The notes under the pieces were generated by a model. The model was not told the DNA's origin and ran no database searches. It was given only the letters and a program-made list of their open reading frames with translations. A DNA stretch of 36,753 bases from a virus. Below, piece after piece: positions 16,720 to 25,160 of this stretch; the stretch's first letter is position 1, and every line of letters begins with the position of its first letter. Location of the stretch: IMG/VR virus record IMGVR_UViG_3300032308_000261, positions 1-36,753 of that record; one strand, given 5' to 3'. Both the position numbers and the translations under genes were made by a program.

Positions 16720-17720
16720 TGCTAGGAAATAGTCACTATTATCATCAACTAACCCGTAAGGCAGTCATTCTTTTTGGAAGACTTTTTGATGATATCACAC
16801 TAATTAGAAAAAACCAAGATACAGGTAAAGAGGTCGTAAGATCCTTGGTACCTATTATCTATGCACCAAAAGAGAAAATGGTTACTCGTGTCCTGTCTGA
16901 TCCAGAATTAATGAGACAGATTCAGGTCATTCTTCCAAGAATGTCATTTGAGATTGTAAGTATATCATATGATGCTCAGAGAAAACAAAACTCTCTATTA
17001 AAGATGGCTAAACCCAATACAGGGTCACAAGCCTCCTCTGCCTACATGGGTGCACCATACGATATCACATTTGCTCTTAATATCTACACTCGTAACATTG
17101 ATGACGGCACACAGATCGTTGAGCAAATAATGCCGTTCTTTAATCCCGATTTTACGGTCACCGCCAACATGGTGCCTGACTTAGGATTCCTTAAAGATAT
17201 ACCAGTTATTCTAAACAGTATTACTAATGATATTCAATACGAAGGTAACTTTGACTCCGTTCGCTATGTCAATTGGACACTTACTTTTACTATGAAACTA
17301 CATTACTATGGTCCAATTTCATATCCAAAGATCATTCGTACCGTTTATGCCAACATCTATAATGATGAATCCTTGTATCGTGGTTATATAACCCGTATCA
17401 ATACTAAGAACGCCAATGGAGTGTTTAAGCTAGAAGATACAGTTTATCAAGGTGAAAACTATAAAACTGCAACGGCATACGGCATAATACTAAATTACAA
17501 TTCTGATCTAAATAAACTAATTATAGGCGCTTCACAAGGCCAGTTTAGGGTGAATAATACGATACATTGTGTTTCGACTAATGGTGTATGTCAGATTGAA
17601 TCCTTTGATATATCACCTAATAAACTAGTAGAAATTAAAATTACGCCTGATCCTGCCAACGCAGAGCCAACGGACGATTATGGTTACAATACACAGATCA
17701 CAGAATATGATAACAGTTAA
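16719..17720 (+). CDS. gp15: gp15 tail terminator / sheath stabiliser with C-terminal extension
   Basis: 333 residues against 272 in T4. The core (YYHQLTRKAVILFGRLFDDI, VPIIYAPKEKMVTRVLSDPE, ILPRMSFEIVSISYDAQRK, and the NWTLTFTMKLHYYGPI strand) is diagnostic of gp15, which caps the tail and joins it to the neck. After about residue 215 the protein carries an extra beta domain (VYQGENYKTATAYG ... LIIGASQGQFRVNNTIHC) resembling the extra segment in gp14. It overlaps gp14 by one base. Confidence 0.92.
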   Translation: MLGNSHYYHQLTRKAVILFGRLFDDITLIRKNQDTGKEVVRSLVPIIYAPKEKMVTRVLSDPELMRQIQVILPRMSFEIVSISYDAQRKQNSLLKMAKPNTGSQASSAYMGAPYDITFALNIYTRNIDDGTQIVEQIMPFFNPDFTVTANMVPDLGFLKDIPVILNSITNDIQYEGNFDSVRYVNWTLTFTMKLHYYGPISYPKIIRTVYANIYNDESLYRGYITRINTKNANGVFKLEDTVYQGENYKTATAYGIILNYNSDLNKLIIGASQGQFRVNNTIHCVSTNGVCQIESFDISPNKLVEIKITPDPANAEPTDDYGYNTQITEYDNS

Positions 17721-17732
17721 TGGTGGTACAAT

Positions 17733-18191
17733 ATGGGTGTTGAACAAAATTTATCAGACGCTTTAGGCATCGAACATGTGCCTGTGCCTCAAGAAGAGCC
17801 AAAGCAGGAAGTTATTGAATATGTTCCTGCTGATAGTGTCGATGATCAGGATGAAGATTATAAACTAGTTAGAAACACCCTTCGTAATCTAATTGAGAAG
17901 GGTAATGATGCTCTTGAAGATATATCTACCATAGCCAGACAGAATGAGTCAGCTAGAGGCTTTGAGGTCGTCGCCAATCTGATTAAGACCGTAGGTGAAA
18001 CGTCGAAAGACCTATATAACCTACAAAAGATGAAACGTGACTTAAAAGAACCTGCACCGGATTCTGACCCACGTAAGAAGAATCCTGATGCCGGTATTAA
18101 TGTTGAGCAGGCTGTATTCGTAGGTTCTACGGCCGAACTATTGGCGGCTATTAAGAACAAGAAAGAGCAGGATGGCAAGGACTCCGTTTAG
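17733..18191 (+). CDS. gp16: Small terminase subunit gp16
   Basis: 152 residues (T4 gp16: 164). Acidic N-terminus, then a helical core (YKLVRNTLRNLIEKGNDALE, RGFEVVANLIKTVGETSKDL) typical of T4-like small terminases, and a C-terminal segment (EQAVFVGSTAELLAAIKNKK) that in this family interacts with the large subunit. It recognises phage DNA and stimulates packaging by gp17. Its last 20 bases overlap the gp17 start. The ribosome site is weak (GGTGG). Confidence 0.88.
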   Translation: MGVEQNLSDALGIEHVPVPQEEPKQEVIEYVPADSVDDQDEDYKLVRNTLRNLIEKGNDALEDISTIARQNESARGFEVVANLIKTVGETSKDLYNLQKMKRDLKEPAPDSDPRKKNPDAGINVEQAVFVGSTAELLAAIKNKKEQDGKDSV

Positions 18192-19851
18192 CTATCAAAA
18201 CAATCCGAATCTGCCTAATGAGCAGTATCGTCATTCTTTTACCCAGCATGAGTTAGATGAATATCTAAAGTGTGCAGAAGATCCTGTTTATTTTTCTCGT
18301 AAGTATATCAAGATCATCAACGTTGACCGTGGTTTGATTCCATTTAAAATGTGGGACTTTCAGGAACGTATGCTTCAAACGTTTCATGATAACCGTTTCT
18401 CTATCTGTAAGCTACCACGGCAGGTTGGTAAGTCAACTACAAGTGTGGCATACATTCTACATCAAGTTCTATTCAACGAAAACTTTGTTGTCGCTATTCT
18501 AGCTAACCGTGCTCCAACTGCCCGTGAGTTGTTACAGAAACTTAAACTTGCTTTTGAGTATCTGCCTATGTTCTTGAAGCAAGGCATCAAAGAATGGAAC
18601 AAAGGTTCTATCTATCTTGCTAACGGTTCAAGAGTTCTAGCCGATTCAACGTCAGGCTCCTCAGTTCGTGGTTTCTCGTTTAATCTAATCTTTCTGGACG
18701 AGTTTGCGTTCGTCCCAAACAACATTGCTGAAGACTTCTTTAACTCAACTTATCCTACTATTTCATCTGGTAAAACATCTAAGGTCGTTATCGTTTCTAC
18801 ACCAAATGGTATGAACCTATTCTATAAGATGTGGCAGAAAGCTATTGATAAAACCAGCACATATGTTCCCATTGAGATCCACTGGTCTATGGTACCAGGC
18901 AGAGATGAAGCATGGGCCGCTGAAACTATACGCAACACTAGCCAACGGCAATTTGACCAAGAGTTTGGCTGTGAGTTCTTAGGTTCATCTAACACACTAA
19001 TCAATGGTGCTAAACTTGCTTCACTACATTGGAAAGAGCCAATCACTCGTATGGAGTGTATGGACATATTTGAGCAACCAGAATCCAATCACACTTATGT
19101 TCTATGTGCCGACGTGTCAGAAGGACAGGGACTAGACTACTCTACATTCTCTATCTTTGACGTTACACAAATCCCATATCGTCAGGTAGCTAAATATAGA
19201 AATAATGAAATTAGCCCGATGCTTCTACCCGCAGTTATCTACTCAGCCGCAAACAAATACAATGAGGCCTTCGTTCTTATTGAAATCAATTCTATTGGTC
19301 TACAGGTCGCAGACATTCTACATTATGAACTGTCATATGAAAATCTGCTAAAGTTTCAGATAAAGGGCAAACAAGGTATGCAGGCCTCAGGTGGGTTTGC
19401 TGCCGGTAAGAATAAACTAGCATTTGGTCTCAGGATCACAGCCCAGTCAAAGATGATTGGTTGTGCTAACCTCAAGACGCTAGTTGAGAGTGATAAACTA
19501 ATACTTAACGATGAGGATACTATTACAGAATTATTCTCATTTTCTGCTAATAAGAAAACCTTTATGGCAGAAGAGGGTTCAAATGACGATCTGGCCATGA
19601 CCTTGGTACATTTTGGATGGCTAACCGCACAGAAGCTATTTAAAGAGACTGTTTCGAACGATATCAGATATGTCCTCCAGAAAGAGATAGCCTATCTGGA
19701 AGATGTGGAAAACGTACCATTCGGTTTCATCGATAATGGTATTGACGATCCGTTTGAGGAAAAGTATGCTGATGGTGACCGATGGACAAGTGACAGAGAA
19801 AAACTATACCCGTTTGATGATCTTAACTATAGGTGGGATTCCCGGCTATAG
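18172..19851 (+). CDS. gp17: Large terminase subunit gp17 (packaging ATPase/nuclease)
   Basis: 559 residues (T4: 610). The N-terminal ATPase has Walker A PRQVGKST at 82-89, the usual divergent terminase form, and Walker B/catalytic Glu LIFLDEFAF with Asp176-Glu177. SSVRGFSF (about 163-170) precedes it and VIVSTPNG (about 207-213) is the coupling motif. The C-terminal RNase H-like nuclease has Asp314 in CADVSEGQG, Glu371 in VLIEINS and Asp472/473 near the end. It drives DNA into the prohead and cuts it at headful length. All catalytic residues expected are present. Confidence 0.97.
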   Translation: MARTPFSYQNNPNLPNEQYRHSFTQHELDEYLKCAEDPVYFSRKYIKIINVDRGLIPFKMWDFQERMLQTFHDNRFSICKLPRQVGKSTTSVAYILHQVLFNENFVVAILANRAPTARELLQKLKLAFEYLPMFLKQGIKEWNKGSIYLANGSRVLADSTSGSSVRGFSFNLIFLDEFAFVPNNIAEDFFNSTYPTISSGKTSKVVIVSTPNGMNLFYKMWQKAIDKTSTYVPIEIHWSMVPGRDEAWAAETIRNTSQRQFDQEFGCEFLGSSNTLINGAKLASLHWKEPITRMECMDIFEQPESNHTYVLCADVSEGQGLDYSTFSIFDVTQIPYRQVAKYRNNEISPMLLPAVIYSAANKYNEAFVLIEINSIGLQVADILHYELSYENLLKFQIKGKQGMQASGGFAAGKNKLAFGLRITAQSKMIGCANLKTLVESDKLILNDEDTITELFSFSANKKTFMAEEGSNDDLAMTLVHFGWLTAQKLFKETVSNDIRYVLQKEIAYLEDVENVPFGFIDNGIDDPFEEKYADGDRWTSDREKLYPFDDLNYRWDSRL

Positions 19852-19868
19852 CTGAAAATCTCTAAAAC

Positions 19869-19876
19869 AATAAATA
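19869..19876 (+). promoter_or_regulatory. T4-type late promoter element (AATAAATA)
   Basis: 7 of 8 match to TATAAATA, 47 bases before the sheath gene. By T4 spacing the start of transcription would fall near 19882. Confidence 0.65.
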
Positions 19877-19877
19877 G

Positions 19878-19908
19878 AGGTTGAAATGGATTTTACACCA
19901 TTCAACCT
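19878..19908 (+). promoter_or_regulatory. Leader hairpin before the sheath gene
   Basis: Inverted repeat AGGTTGAA(A)TGG and CCATTCAACCT, 11 base pairs with one bulged A and an 8-base loop. It ends just before the AAAGGAG ribosome site of gp18. There is no T-run, so it is a leader structure rather than a terminator. Its left arm overlaps the expected start of late transcription, so it would be complete only on readthrough mRNA. Confidence 0.5.
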
Positions 19909-19912
19909 ATAA
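19886..19912 (+). other. Possible 8-codon leader ORF before the sheath gene
   Basis: ATG at 19886 encodes MDFTPFNL and stops at 19910-19912, overlapping the gp18 ribosome site. AGAGG at 19876-19880 would be a fair ribosome site if transcription begins upstream. It lies within the leader hairpin. It may be chance. Confidence 0.25.
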
Positions 19913-19923
19913 AGGAGTAAAAG

Positions 19924-21645
19924 ATGGCATATCAACTTTCACCCGGTGTGGCTTGGTCGGAAATCGATCTTACGACCGTAGTCCCATCAACATCTACAAC
20001 AGAGGGTGGTTTTGCCGGTAACTTTGATTGGGGTCCAATTGACGAAATCATGACCATTTCCAACGAGATTGAGTTAGTCCGTTGGTTTCATAAGCCAAGT
20101 GCTAATACATTCAAGTCATGGTTTACAGCAGCTAACTTCCTAGCATATGGTCAAAACCTCAAGCTAATTCGTGCCGCAAATACCTCAGCCGCAAGAAACG
20201 CTACAAACGGTTCAACCGGTCTTCTTATCAAGAATAAGGATCACTATGAACTAAATTATCTTGATCTATCAGCAGCTAACACCGCTGGTATGTGGGCAGC
20301 CCGCTATTCTGGTGACCTAGGCAACTCTCTAAGAGTTTCACTATTCGCTGGTAGCGCCAATTCGTCTGTGCCGTTCGCCAACTGGGAATACCAGCCAGAA
20401 TTTAATGGTGTACCTGGAACATCTGCTTTTGTTGCAGATAAAAGAGGTGCTAACGACGAAATGCACATTATTGTGATTGATACACTAGGTAAGTTCTCTG
20501 GTGGTCAGGCCAATACTGTTCTAGAAAAGTTCTCATACGTTTCTAAGGCATTCGATGCTACAAATGATGACGGTTCTTCAAACTACTATGTTAATGTTGT
20601 TAATGATAGATCACAGTTCATCTATGTGCTAAATCACGCACAGAACCCAACTACCTATCTAAACGAAACAACTACATGGGGTTTACCCGCAGCTAACGTA
20701 ACATTTTTCCAGTCAAACGCTTCTTATACCTCAACACTAACAAACGGTTCTACCGGCACACCAACAACTGCTGATATCATTTCAGCATTTGATAAGTTTG
20801 CTCAGACCGATGAAGTTGATGTATCACTAATCATGACTGGTGATGCCGATCTAACAGTTCAACGCCATGTTATTCAGAACATTGCCGAAGAGAGAATGGA
20901 TTCCGTAGCTTTCATTTCTCCTCTTATGGAAGACGCTGTGGATAATGCTGGCGGTGAGGTTACTGCTATCATCACCCATAGAAACGACTTGAACCTATCT
21001 TCTTCCTATGCTGTTATGGACTCTGCATGGAAGAAACAGTTCGATAAGTATAACAACGTATATCGTTGGGTACCACTAAACGGTGACATTGCTGGTCTAT
21101 GTGCCCGCACTGACTTTAATCGTGACCCATGGTTCTCACCTGCCGGTCTAAATCGTGGTGGAATTAAGAATGTTACAAGATTATCATGGAATGCTTCAAA
21201 GGCTGACCGTGATGAACTTTATAAAAACTCAATTAACCCAATTGTATCATTTAAGGGTGAAGGCACAGTTCTATATGGCGATAAGACCCTTCTTGCTAAG
21301 CCATCTGCCTTCGACCGAATCAACGTTCGTCGTCTCTTTATTGTCCTTGAAAAGTCAATTTCAAGAGCGGCTAAGTATTCTCTATTCGAGTTCAATGATG
21401 AGTTTACAAGGGCCCAATTCATTGCTCTAGTAGAACCATTCCTACGAGACGTTAAAGGTCGTCGTGGTATCTATGACTTTAAGGTAGTTTGTGACGAAAC
21501 AAACAATACACCAGAGGTCATTGACCGCAACGAGTTCATCGGAGACATTTACGTTAAGCCAGCTAGAGCAATCAACTTTATCCAGCTTAACTTTGTGGCT
21601 GTTAGAACAGGCGTTGCCTTCTCCGAAGTTGTCGGATCATTCTAA
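19924..21645 (+). CDS. gp18: Contractile tail sheath protein gp18
   Basis: 573 residues (T4: 659). The N-terminus (YQLSPGVAWSEIDLTTVVPSTSTTEGGFAG) is the classic sheath start whose strand links neighbouring subunits. The C-terminal domain (FDRINVRRLFIVLEKSISRAAKYSLFEFND, RGIYDFKVVCDETNNTPEVIDRNEF, INFIQLNFVAVRTGV) is the conserved core of contractile sheaths. It polymerises around the gp19 tube and contracts on infection. Very good ribosome site (AAAGGAG). The next gene is the tube, standard order. Confidence 0.96.
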   Translation: MAYQLSPGVAWSEIDLTTVVPSTSTTEGGFAGNFDWGPIDEIMTISNEIELVRWFHKPSANTFKSWFTAANFLAYGQNLKLIRAANTSAARNATNGSTGLLIKNKDHYELNYLDLSAANTAGMWAARYSGDLGNSLRVSLFAGSANSSVPFANWEYQPEFNGVPGTSAFVADKRGANDEMHIIVIDTLGKFSGGQANTVLEKFSYVSKAFDATNDDGSSNYYVNVVNDRSQFIYVLNHAQNPTTYLNETTTWGLPAANVTFFQSNASYTSTLTNGSTGTPTTADIISAFDKFAQTDEVDVSLIMTGDADLTVQRHVIQNIAEERMDSVAFISPLMEDAVDNAGGEVTAIITHRNDLNLSSSYAVMDSAWKKQFDKYNNVYRWVPLNGDIAGLCARTDFNRDPWFSPAGLNRGGIKNVTRLSWNASKADRDELYKNSINPIVSFKGEGTVLYGDKTLLAKPSAFDRINVRRLFIVLEKSISRAAKYSLFEFNDEFTRAQFIALVEPFLRDVKGRRGIYDFKVVCDETNNTPEVIDRNEFIGDIYVKPARAINFIQLNFVAVRTGVAFSEVVGSF

Positions 21646-21651
21646 TAAATA
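21644..21651 (+). promoter_or_regulatory. T4-type late promoter element (AATAAATA)
   Basis: 7 of 8 match, overlapping the gp18 stop codon and 21 bases before gp19. It lets the tube be transcribed independently of the sheath. Confidence 0.6.
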
Positions 21652-21672
21652 AAGACAAAGGAGAAAAAACAA

Positions 21673-22242
21673 ATGGCATTTAATGTTCAACAGTTTCGAG
21701 CAAGCCTAATCGCTGACGGCGCAAGAGCAAGTCTCTTTGAGGTCACGATGAACCTTCCTCCAACAATCGGTCTAGGGATTCCCCTAGACCAGGAAGTTCG
21801 CTTTAAAGCTAGAGCAACCTCTCTACCTGGTGATACCATCAATTCGATTTCTGTACCATACTTTGGTCGTGAAATCAAGGTTGCTGGTAGCAGAACTTTT
21901 CCAGATTGGTCATTCACAGTGATCAATGATGAAAACTTCCGTATCCGTAATAATATGGAAATCTGGATGTCTCGTATGAATGAACATGTGAATAACCTAC
22001 GCTCACCTGTGCTATTCAATAGCAATCTTTACCAGGCTGACGCATGGGTTACCCAGTTCGCTAAAACTGGCCAGATCATCAAGCAGTATAAGATCGTAGG
22101 TGCATTTCCTATTGATGTTTCACCAATTGAACTAGATTGGGCTTCTGGTGATAACATTGAGGAGTTCGCAATAACATTCTCATACCAGTGGTGGGAATCA
22201 CTATTCCCTGTTGCAACTACAGATGGTGTTGCTGGCGTCTAA
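21673..22242 (+). CDS. gp19: Tail tube protein gp19
   Basis: 189 residues (T4: 163). The pattern is that of T4-type tube proteins: MAFNVQQFRASL, RASLFEVTMNLP, VRFKARATSLPGDTI, VPYFGREIKVAGSRTFPDWSFTVINDENF, WMSRMNEHVNNLRSP, FPIDVSPIELDW (each a separate segment). It forms the hexameric inner tube through which DNA passes. Strong ribosome site (AAAGGAG). A late promoter overlaps its stop codon. Confidence 0.95.
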   Translation: MAFNVQQFRASLIADGARASLFEVTMNLPPTIGLGIPLDQEVRFKARATSLPGDTINSISVPYFGREIKVAGSRTFPDWSFTVINDENFRIRNNMEIWMSRMNEHVNNLRSPVLFNSNLYQADAWVTQFAKTGQIIKQYKIVGAFPIDVSPIELDWASGDNIEEFAITFSYQWWESLFPVATTDGVAGV

Positions 22243-22248
22243 TAAATA
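22241..22248 (+). promoter_or_regulatory. T4-type late promoter element (AATAAATA)
   Basis: 7 of 8 match overlapping the gp19 stop; 56 bases before the portal start. A perfect hairpin begins 9 bases further on, close to the expected mRNA 5' end. Confidence 0.65.
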
Positions 22249-22256
22249 TACAGGTA

Positions 22257-22280
22257 CCCGTGGAGAGAAATCTCCACGGG
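22257..22280 (+). promoter_or_regulatory. Perfect 10-bp hairpin with GAAA tetraloop in portal leader
   Basis: CCCGTGGAGA, loop GAAA, TCTCCACGGG. GAAA is a stable GNRA loop. No run of T follows (CATCATTAAT), so an intrinsic terminator is unlikely. Placed right after a late promoter, it would sit at the very 5' end of the gp20 mRNA and could stabilise it or mark a processing site. Confidence 0.75.
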
Positions 22281-22304
22281 CATCATTAATAGAAGGATTG
22301 TAAT

Positions 22305-24179
22305 GTGAAATTATTTGGCTTTCAGATCGGCGCCGACCCAAATCAGCGTCTAAATCAGTATGAGGCTCCCACACAGAAATCGTTCAGCTTGCCATCAAAT
22401 GATGATGGTGCCGTAACGGTTGCTGGTGCTGGCTATTATGGTACATATGTCGATCTAGACGGCACATTTAGAAATGAAACACAATTAATCACCAAGTATA
22501 GAGAACTGTCCATTCAACCAGAAATGGAATCAGCTATTGATGAAATTGTCAATGAAGCAATTGTCATGGAAGATTCTGGCACATCGGTTGAAATCAACCT
22601 AGATGAACTTAAAGTTCCTCCTGCTATTAAGAAAAGAATTGAGGACGAGTTCAATTACATTCTAAAGATGCTCAACTTTGGTAACATGGGTCACGATATC
22701 TTTCGCAGATGGTATATTGACGGCCGCCTATTCTATCATTTGGTCATCGACGAAACACAGCCGCAATTAGGCTTACGAGAATTGAAGTATATCGATCCAC
22801 GCCGTATTCGTAAGATCCGTGAAATCCAAAAGATGCGTGATCCTGGTACAGGTATCGAAATCATCAAAAAGCAAATTGAGTATTACCTTTATAACGAAAA
22901 AGGTATGATTGGTGCAGGTACCAATCTAGGCTCAAAGATTGCCGTTGACTCTATCGTTAATGTCAATTCAGGTATCATGGATCCAAAGCAGTCAATGGTT
23001 CTTTCTTACCTACACAAAGCAATCAAACCATTCAACAATTTAAGAATGGTTGAAGATGCTACAGTTATATACCGTCTATCTCGTGCGCCTGAGCGTCGTG
23101 TATTCTATATTGACGTTGGTAATATGCCTACCGTTAAGGCTGACCAGTATGTTCGTGATATCATGGTCAAGTATCGTAATAAGTTAGTTTACGATTCCAA
23201 TACTGGTGAGATCAAGGATGACCGCAAACATCTTTCAATGTTAGAAGATTTCTGGTTACCTCGCCGTGAAGGATCCAAAGGCACAGAAATCTCTACACTT
23301 GAAGGTGCTCGTAACCTTGGTGAATTGGAAGATGTTAAGTATTTCCAGACCAAACTACACAAAGCTCTTGGTGTTCCTATCTCCAGACTAGAACAGAACC
23401 AAGGCTTCTCTCTTGGTCGTACCACTGAAATCACCAGAGACGAAATCAAGTTTGCTAAGTTTGTCCAGAGGCTCCGTAATAAGTTCTCTACTTTATTCGA
23501 TGACCTTCTGAGAGTCCAGTTGGTTCTTAAAAAGGTCTGTACCGATGAAGAATGGAAAGAATTTAAAGAAGATATCTGGTATGACTTTAAAAAAGACAAT
23601 AACTTTGATGAAATCAAGGAAGCAGAACTACTAGGCATTCGCCTTGATACTCTTACTAAGATTGATCCGTTTATAGGTAAATATTATTCTGTAATGTGGG
23701 TTCGTAAAAACGTTCTTATGCAGTCTGACGATGACATTGAAGAAATCAATGCTCAGATGCAGGAAGAAGGACAAATTCAGACTCAGATTGATCAAGCCAA
23801 TATGGAAATGCAACAGCAACAAATGGCTCAAGATCAAATAAACCAGATTCAGTTTGGTGCCCAACAACAGATCGCTCAGGCTCAAGTTCAAAAAGAAGTT
23901 GATAAGATTACAGGACCTGATCAAGGTCCAAATAAATCTGAAACAGTTGGTCGTGATCATGAATCCAAAATGATAGATAAAAAGATAGAACTAGAAAGAA
24001 TTAAGGCCAACAAGAAAGCGCCTGAAAAGAAGCCAGCTAAAAAGTCTGTAGTTAAAGAAGCTAGAGAATTGGGCTTATGGTATGCAGGTTTAGGTCAGTA
24101 TGCCGATGATAATGGTAAGATAACTCATATCAGTGAGAACGGTATTCTTGTTGAACTAAATAAGGACCATGATGAATAA
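22305..24179 (+). CDS. gp20: Portal protein gp20
   Basis: 624 residues (T4: 524). It starts at GTG after AAGGA; an ATG two bases earlier is out of frame and stops at once. The core is T4-type portal: KYRELSIQPEMESAIDEIVNEAIV, then FNFGN-like NFGNMGHDIFRRWYIDGR, RYIDPRRIRKI-like YIDPRRIRKIREI, SYLHKAIKPFNNLRMVEDA, RLSRAPERRVFYIDVGNMP, and GVPISRLEQNQGFSLGRTTEITRDE. It is the dodecameric portal at the packaging vertex and nucleates head assembly. The last 130 residues extend beyond the usual end: a Gln-rich coiled coil, a Lys-rich stretch, and a small WYAGLGQYADDNGKITHISE motif common in phage proteins. Confidence 0.96.
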   Translation: MKLFGFQIGADPNQRLNQYEAPTQKSFSLPSNDDGAVTVAGAGYYGTYVDLDGTFRNETQLITKYRELSIQPEMESAIDEIVNEAIVMEDSGTSVEINLDELKVPPAIKKRIEDEFNYILKMLNFGNMGHDIFRRWYIDGRLFYHLVIDETQPQLGLRELKYIDPRRIRKIREIQKMRDPGTGIEIIKKQIEYYLYNEKGMIGAGTNLGSKIAVDSIVNVNSGIMDPKQSMVLSYLHKAIKPFNNLRMVEDATVIYRLSRAPERRVFYIDVGNMPTVKADQYVRDIMVKYRNKLVYDSNTGEIKDDRKHLSMLEDFWLPRREGSKGTEISTLEGARNLGELEDVKYFQTKLHKALGVPISRLEQNQGFSLGRTTEITRDEIKFAKFVQRLRNKFSTLFDDLLRVQLVLKKVCTDEEWKEFKEDIWYDFKKDNNFDEIKEAELLGIRLDTLTKIDPFIGKYYSVMWVRKNVLMQSDDDIEEINAQMQEEGQIQTQIDQANMEMQQQQMAQDQINQIQFGAQQQIAQAQVQKEVDKITGPDQGPNKSETVGRDHESKMIDKKIELERIKANKKAPEKKPAKKSVVKEARELGLWYAGLGQYADDNGKITHISENGILVELNKDHDE

Positions 24180-25149
24180 AAGCACAGACGTCCGCACACC
24201 AGGTATACAGGCTATTGCCAAGAAATGGAATATGTCCGTTTCTGAGGTTATGCGTTTGGTTAATGACGGTGCTAAGGTTGAGAAAGAACACACAAAAAGT
24301 ATGGCGAAAGCCAGACAAGTAGCAAGAGACCACATTGCCGAACGTCCTGATTATTATAAGAAACTACACAAGATGGAAAAGTCACCTATCTCTATGAAAG
24401 AGGACACAAGCACCGTTGGTGTCAGAGGACTAGGTAACGTTACAGGTAATCCAGCAATAGATCCTGTTAATCAATACATTACTACTAACACAATGTCTTA
24501 CGAAGATTATAACGGAGCGGTACTCAAATTAATTAGAGACAAGCACAACAAACATCTAAACGATATGGGTTTCACATCATATTCACCAAATGAAATCCAA
24601 CATTCTACCAATAAGATGAACCTTAAAGAACTAGGTGAGTATGACAACAAAGGCGGTACAGTAGGTGCTGAAGGTTTGTCTGATGCTCCAAAAAAGCAAG
24701 TCAATGAAATATCCGCAGAGTTGGTAGGCAAAGTTTCTAATGCTCGTTTTTGGAGAGGTGAAGCGCCAAGTAAAACTCTTACCCGTGCCATTAACAAAAA
24801 GTTTATTGAGAGTGGTAAGAAGAAAGAAGAAAAGAAAGAAGTGAAAGAATTTTGGATGCCATTCTTCCAAAAACATCATGTCCATTCAGCTCGTCTAAGT
24901 AAAAAACTAGGTAACAAACCAGACTTGATTGTAGATAGAGGTGGTGAAAAGGGTCAAACAAAATACGGTCAACAATTCAAAGAGGAAACTAAAATGAGTA
25001 ACGGACTAATTAAGGAAGCAATAGAGAACATTGCTGAAAATAATCTTCCAGAGATGAAAGATAATCTTATGAAGGCTCTACAAGAGAAAGCTATGGAAAA
25101 GTTGGAAGAGCGCAAGAAAGAAATCGCCGCCAACTACTTTGCTGAATAA
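24169..25149 (+). CDS. DUF5661-like protein fused to a prohead core-like C-terminus
   Basis: 326 residues, overlapping the portal gene by 11 bases. Residues about 10-70 (IQAIAKKWNMSVSEVMRLV, EKEHTKSMAKARQVARDHI, RPDYYKKLHKME) match the DUF5661-like pattern of phage head-region proteins. The middle is Lys-rich and probably disordered. The last 51 residues, starting MSNGLIKEAIENI and ending ERKKEIAANYFAE, match the amphipathic helical module of T4-like prohead core proteins (gp67-like) and resemble the N-terminus of the protein at 27059. It is probably a component of the prohead core, cleaved or expelled during maturation. Function is inferred from position and the terminal motif. Confidence 0.75.
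   Translation: MMNKSTDVRTPGIQAIAKKWNMSVSEVMRLVNDGAKVEKEHTKSMAKARQVARDHIAERPDYYKKLHKMEKSPISMKEDTSTVGVRGLGNVTGNPAIDPVNQYITTNTMSYEDYNGAVLKLIRDKHNKHLNDMGFTSYSPNEIQHSTNKMNLKELGEYDNKGGTVGAEGLSDAPKKQVNEISAELVGKVSNARFWRGEAPSKTLTRAINKKFIESGKKKEEKKEVKEFWMPFFQKHHVHSARLSKKLGNKPDLIVDRGGEKGQTKYGQQFKEETKMSNGLIKEAIENIAENNLPEMKDNLMKALQEKAMEKLEERKKEIAANYFAE
24994..25149 (+). CDS. Possible internal start giving a separate 51-residue prohead core protein
   Basis: An in-frame ATG at 24994 lies 8 bases after AAGAGG (ending 24985), a good ribosome site inside the gene. The 51-residue product would begin MSNGLIKEAI, parallel to MSNLVESII at the start of the protein at 27059, and would be a free gp67-like core protein. 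This may be an internal gene or a fusion scar. Confidence 0.35.
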   Translation: MSNGLIKEAIENIAENNLPEMKDNLMKALQEKAMEKLEERKKEIAANYFAE

Positions 25150-25160
25150 AGGATTATAGA

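Noticed and set aside
22257-22280. Intrinsic terminator between gp19 and gp20
   Set aside because: Perfect stem but no T-run, and it lies downstream of a late promoter. Treated as a leader hairpin.
23189-23638. 149-residue antisense ORF over the portal
   Set aside because: Ser/Leu-rich shadow of a certain gene; no promoter or ribosome site.
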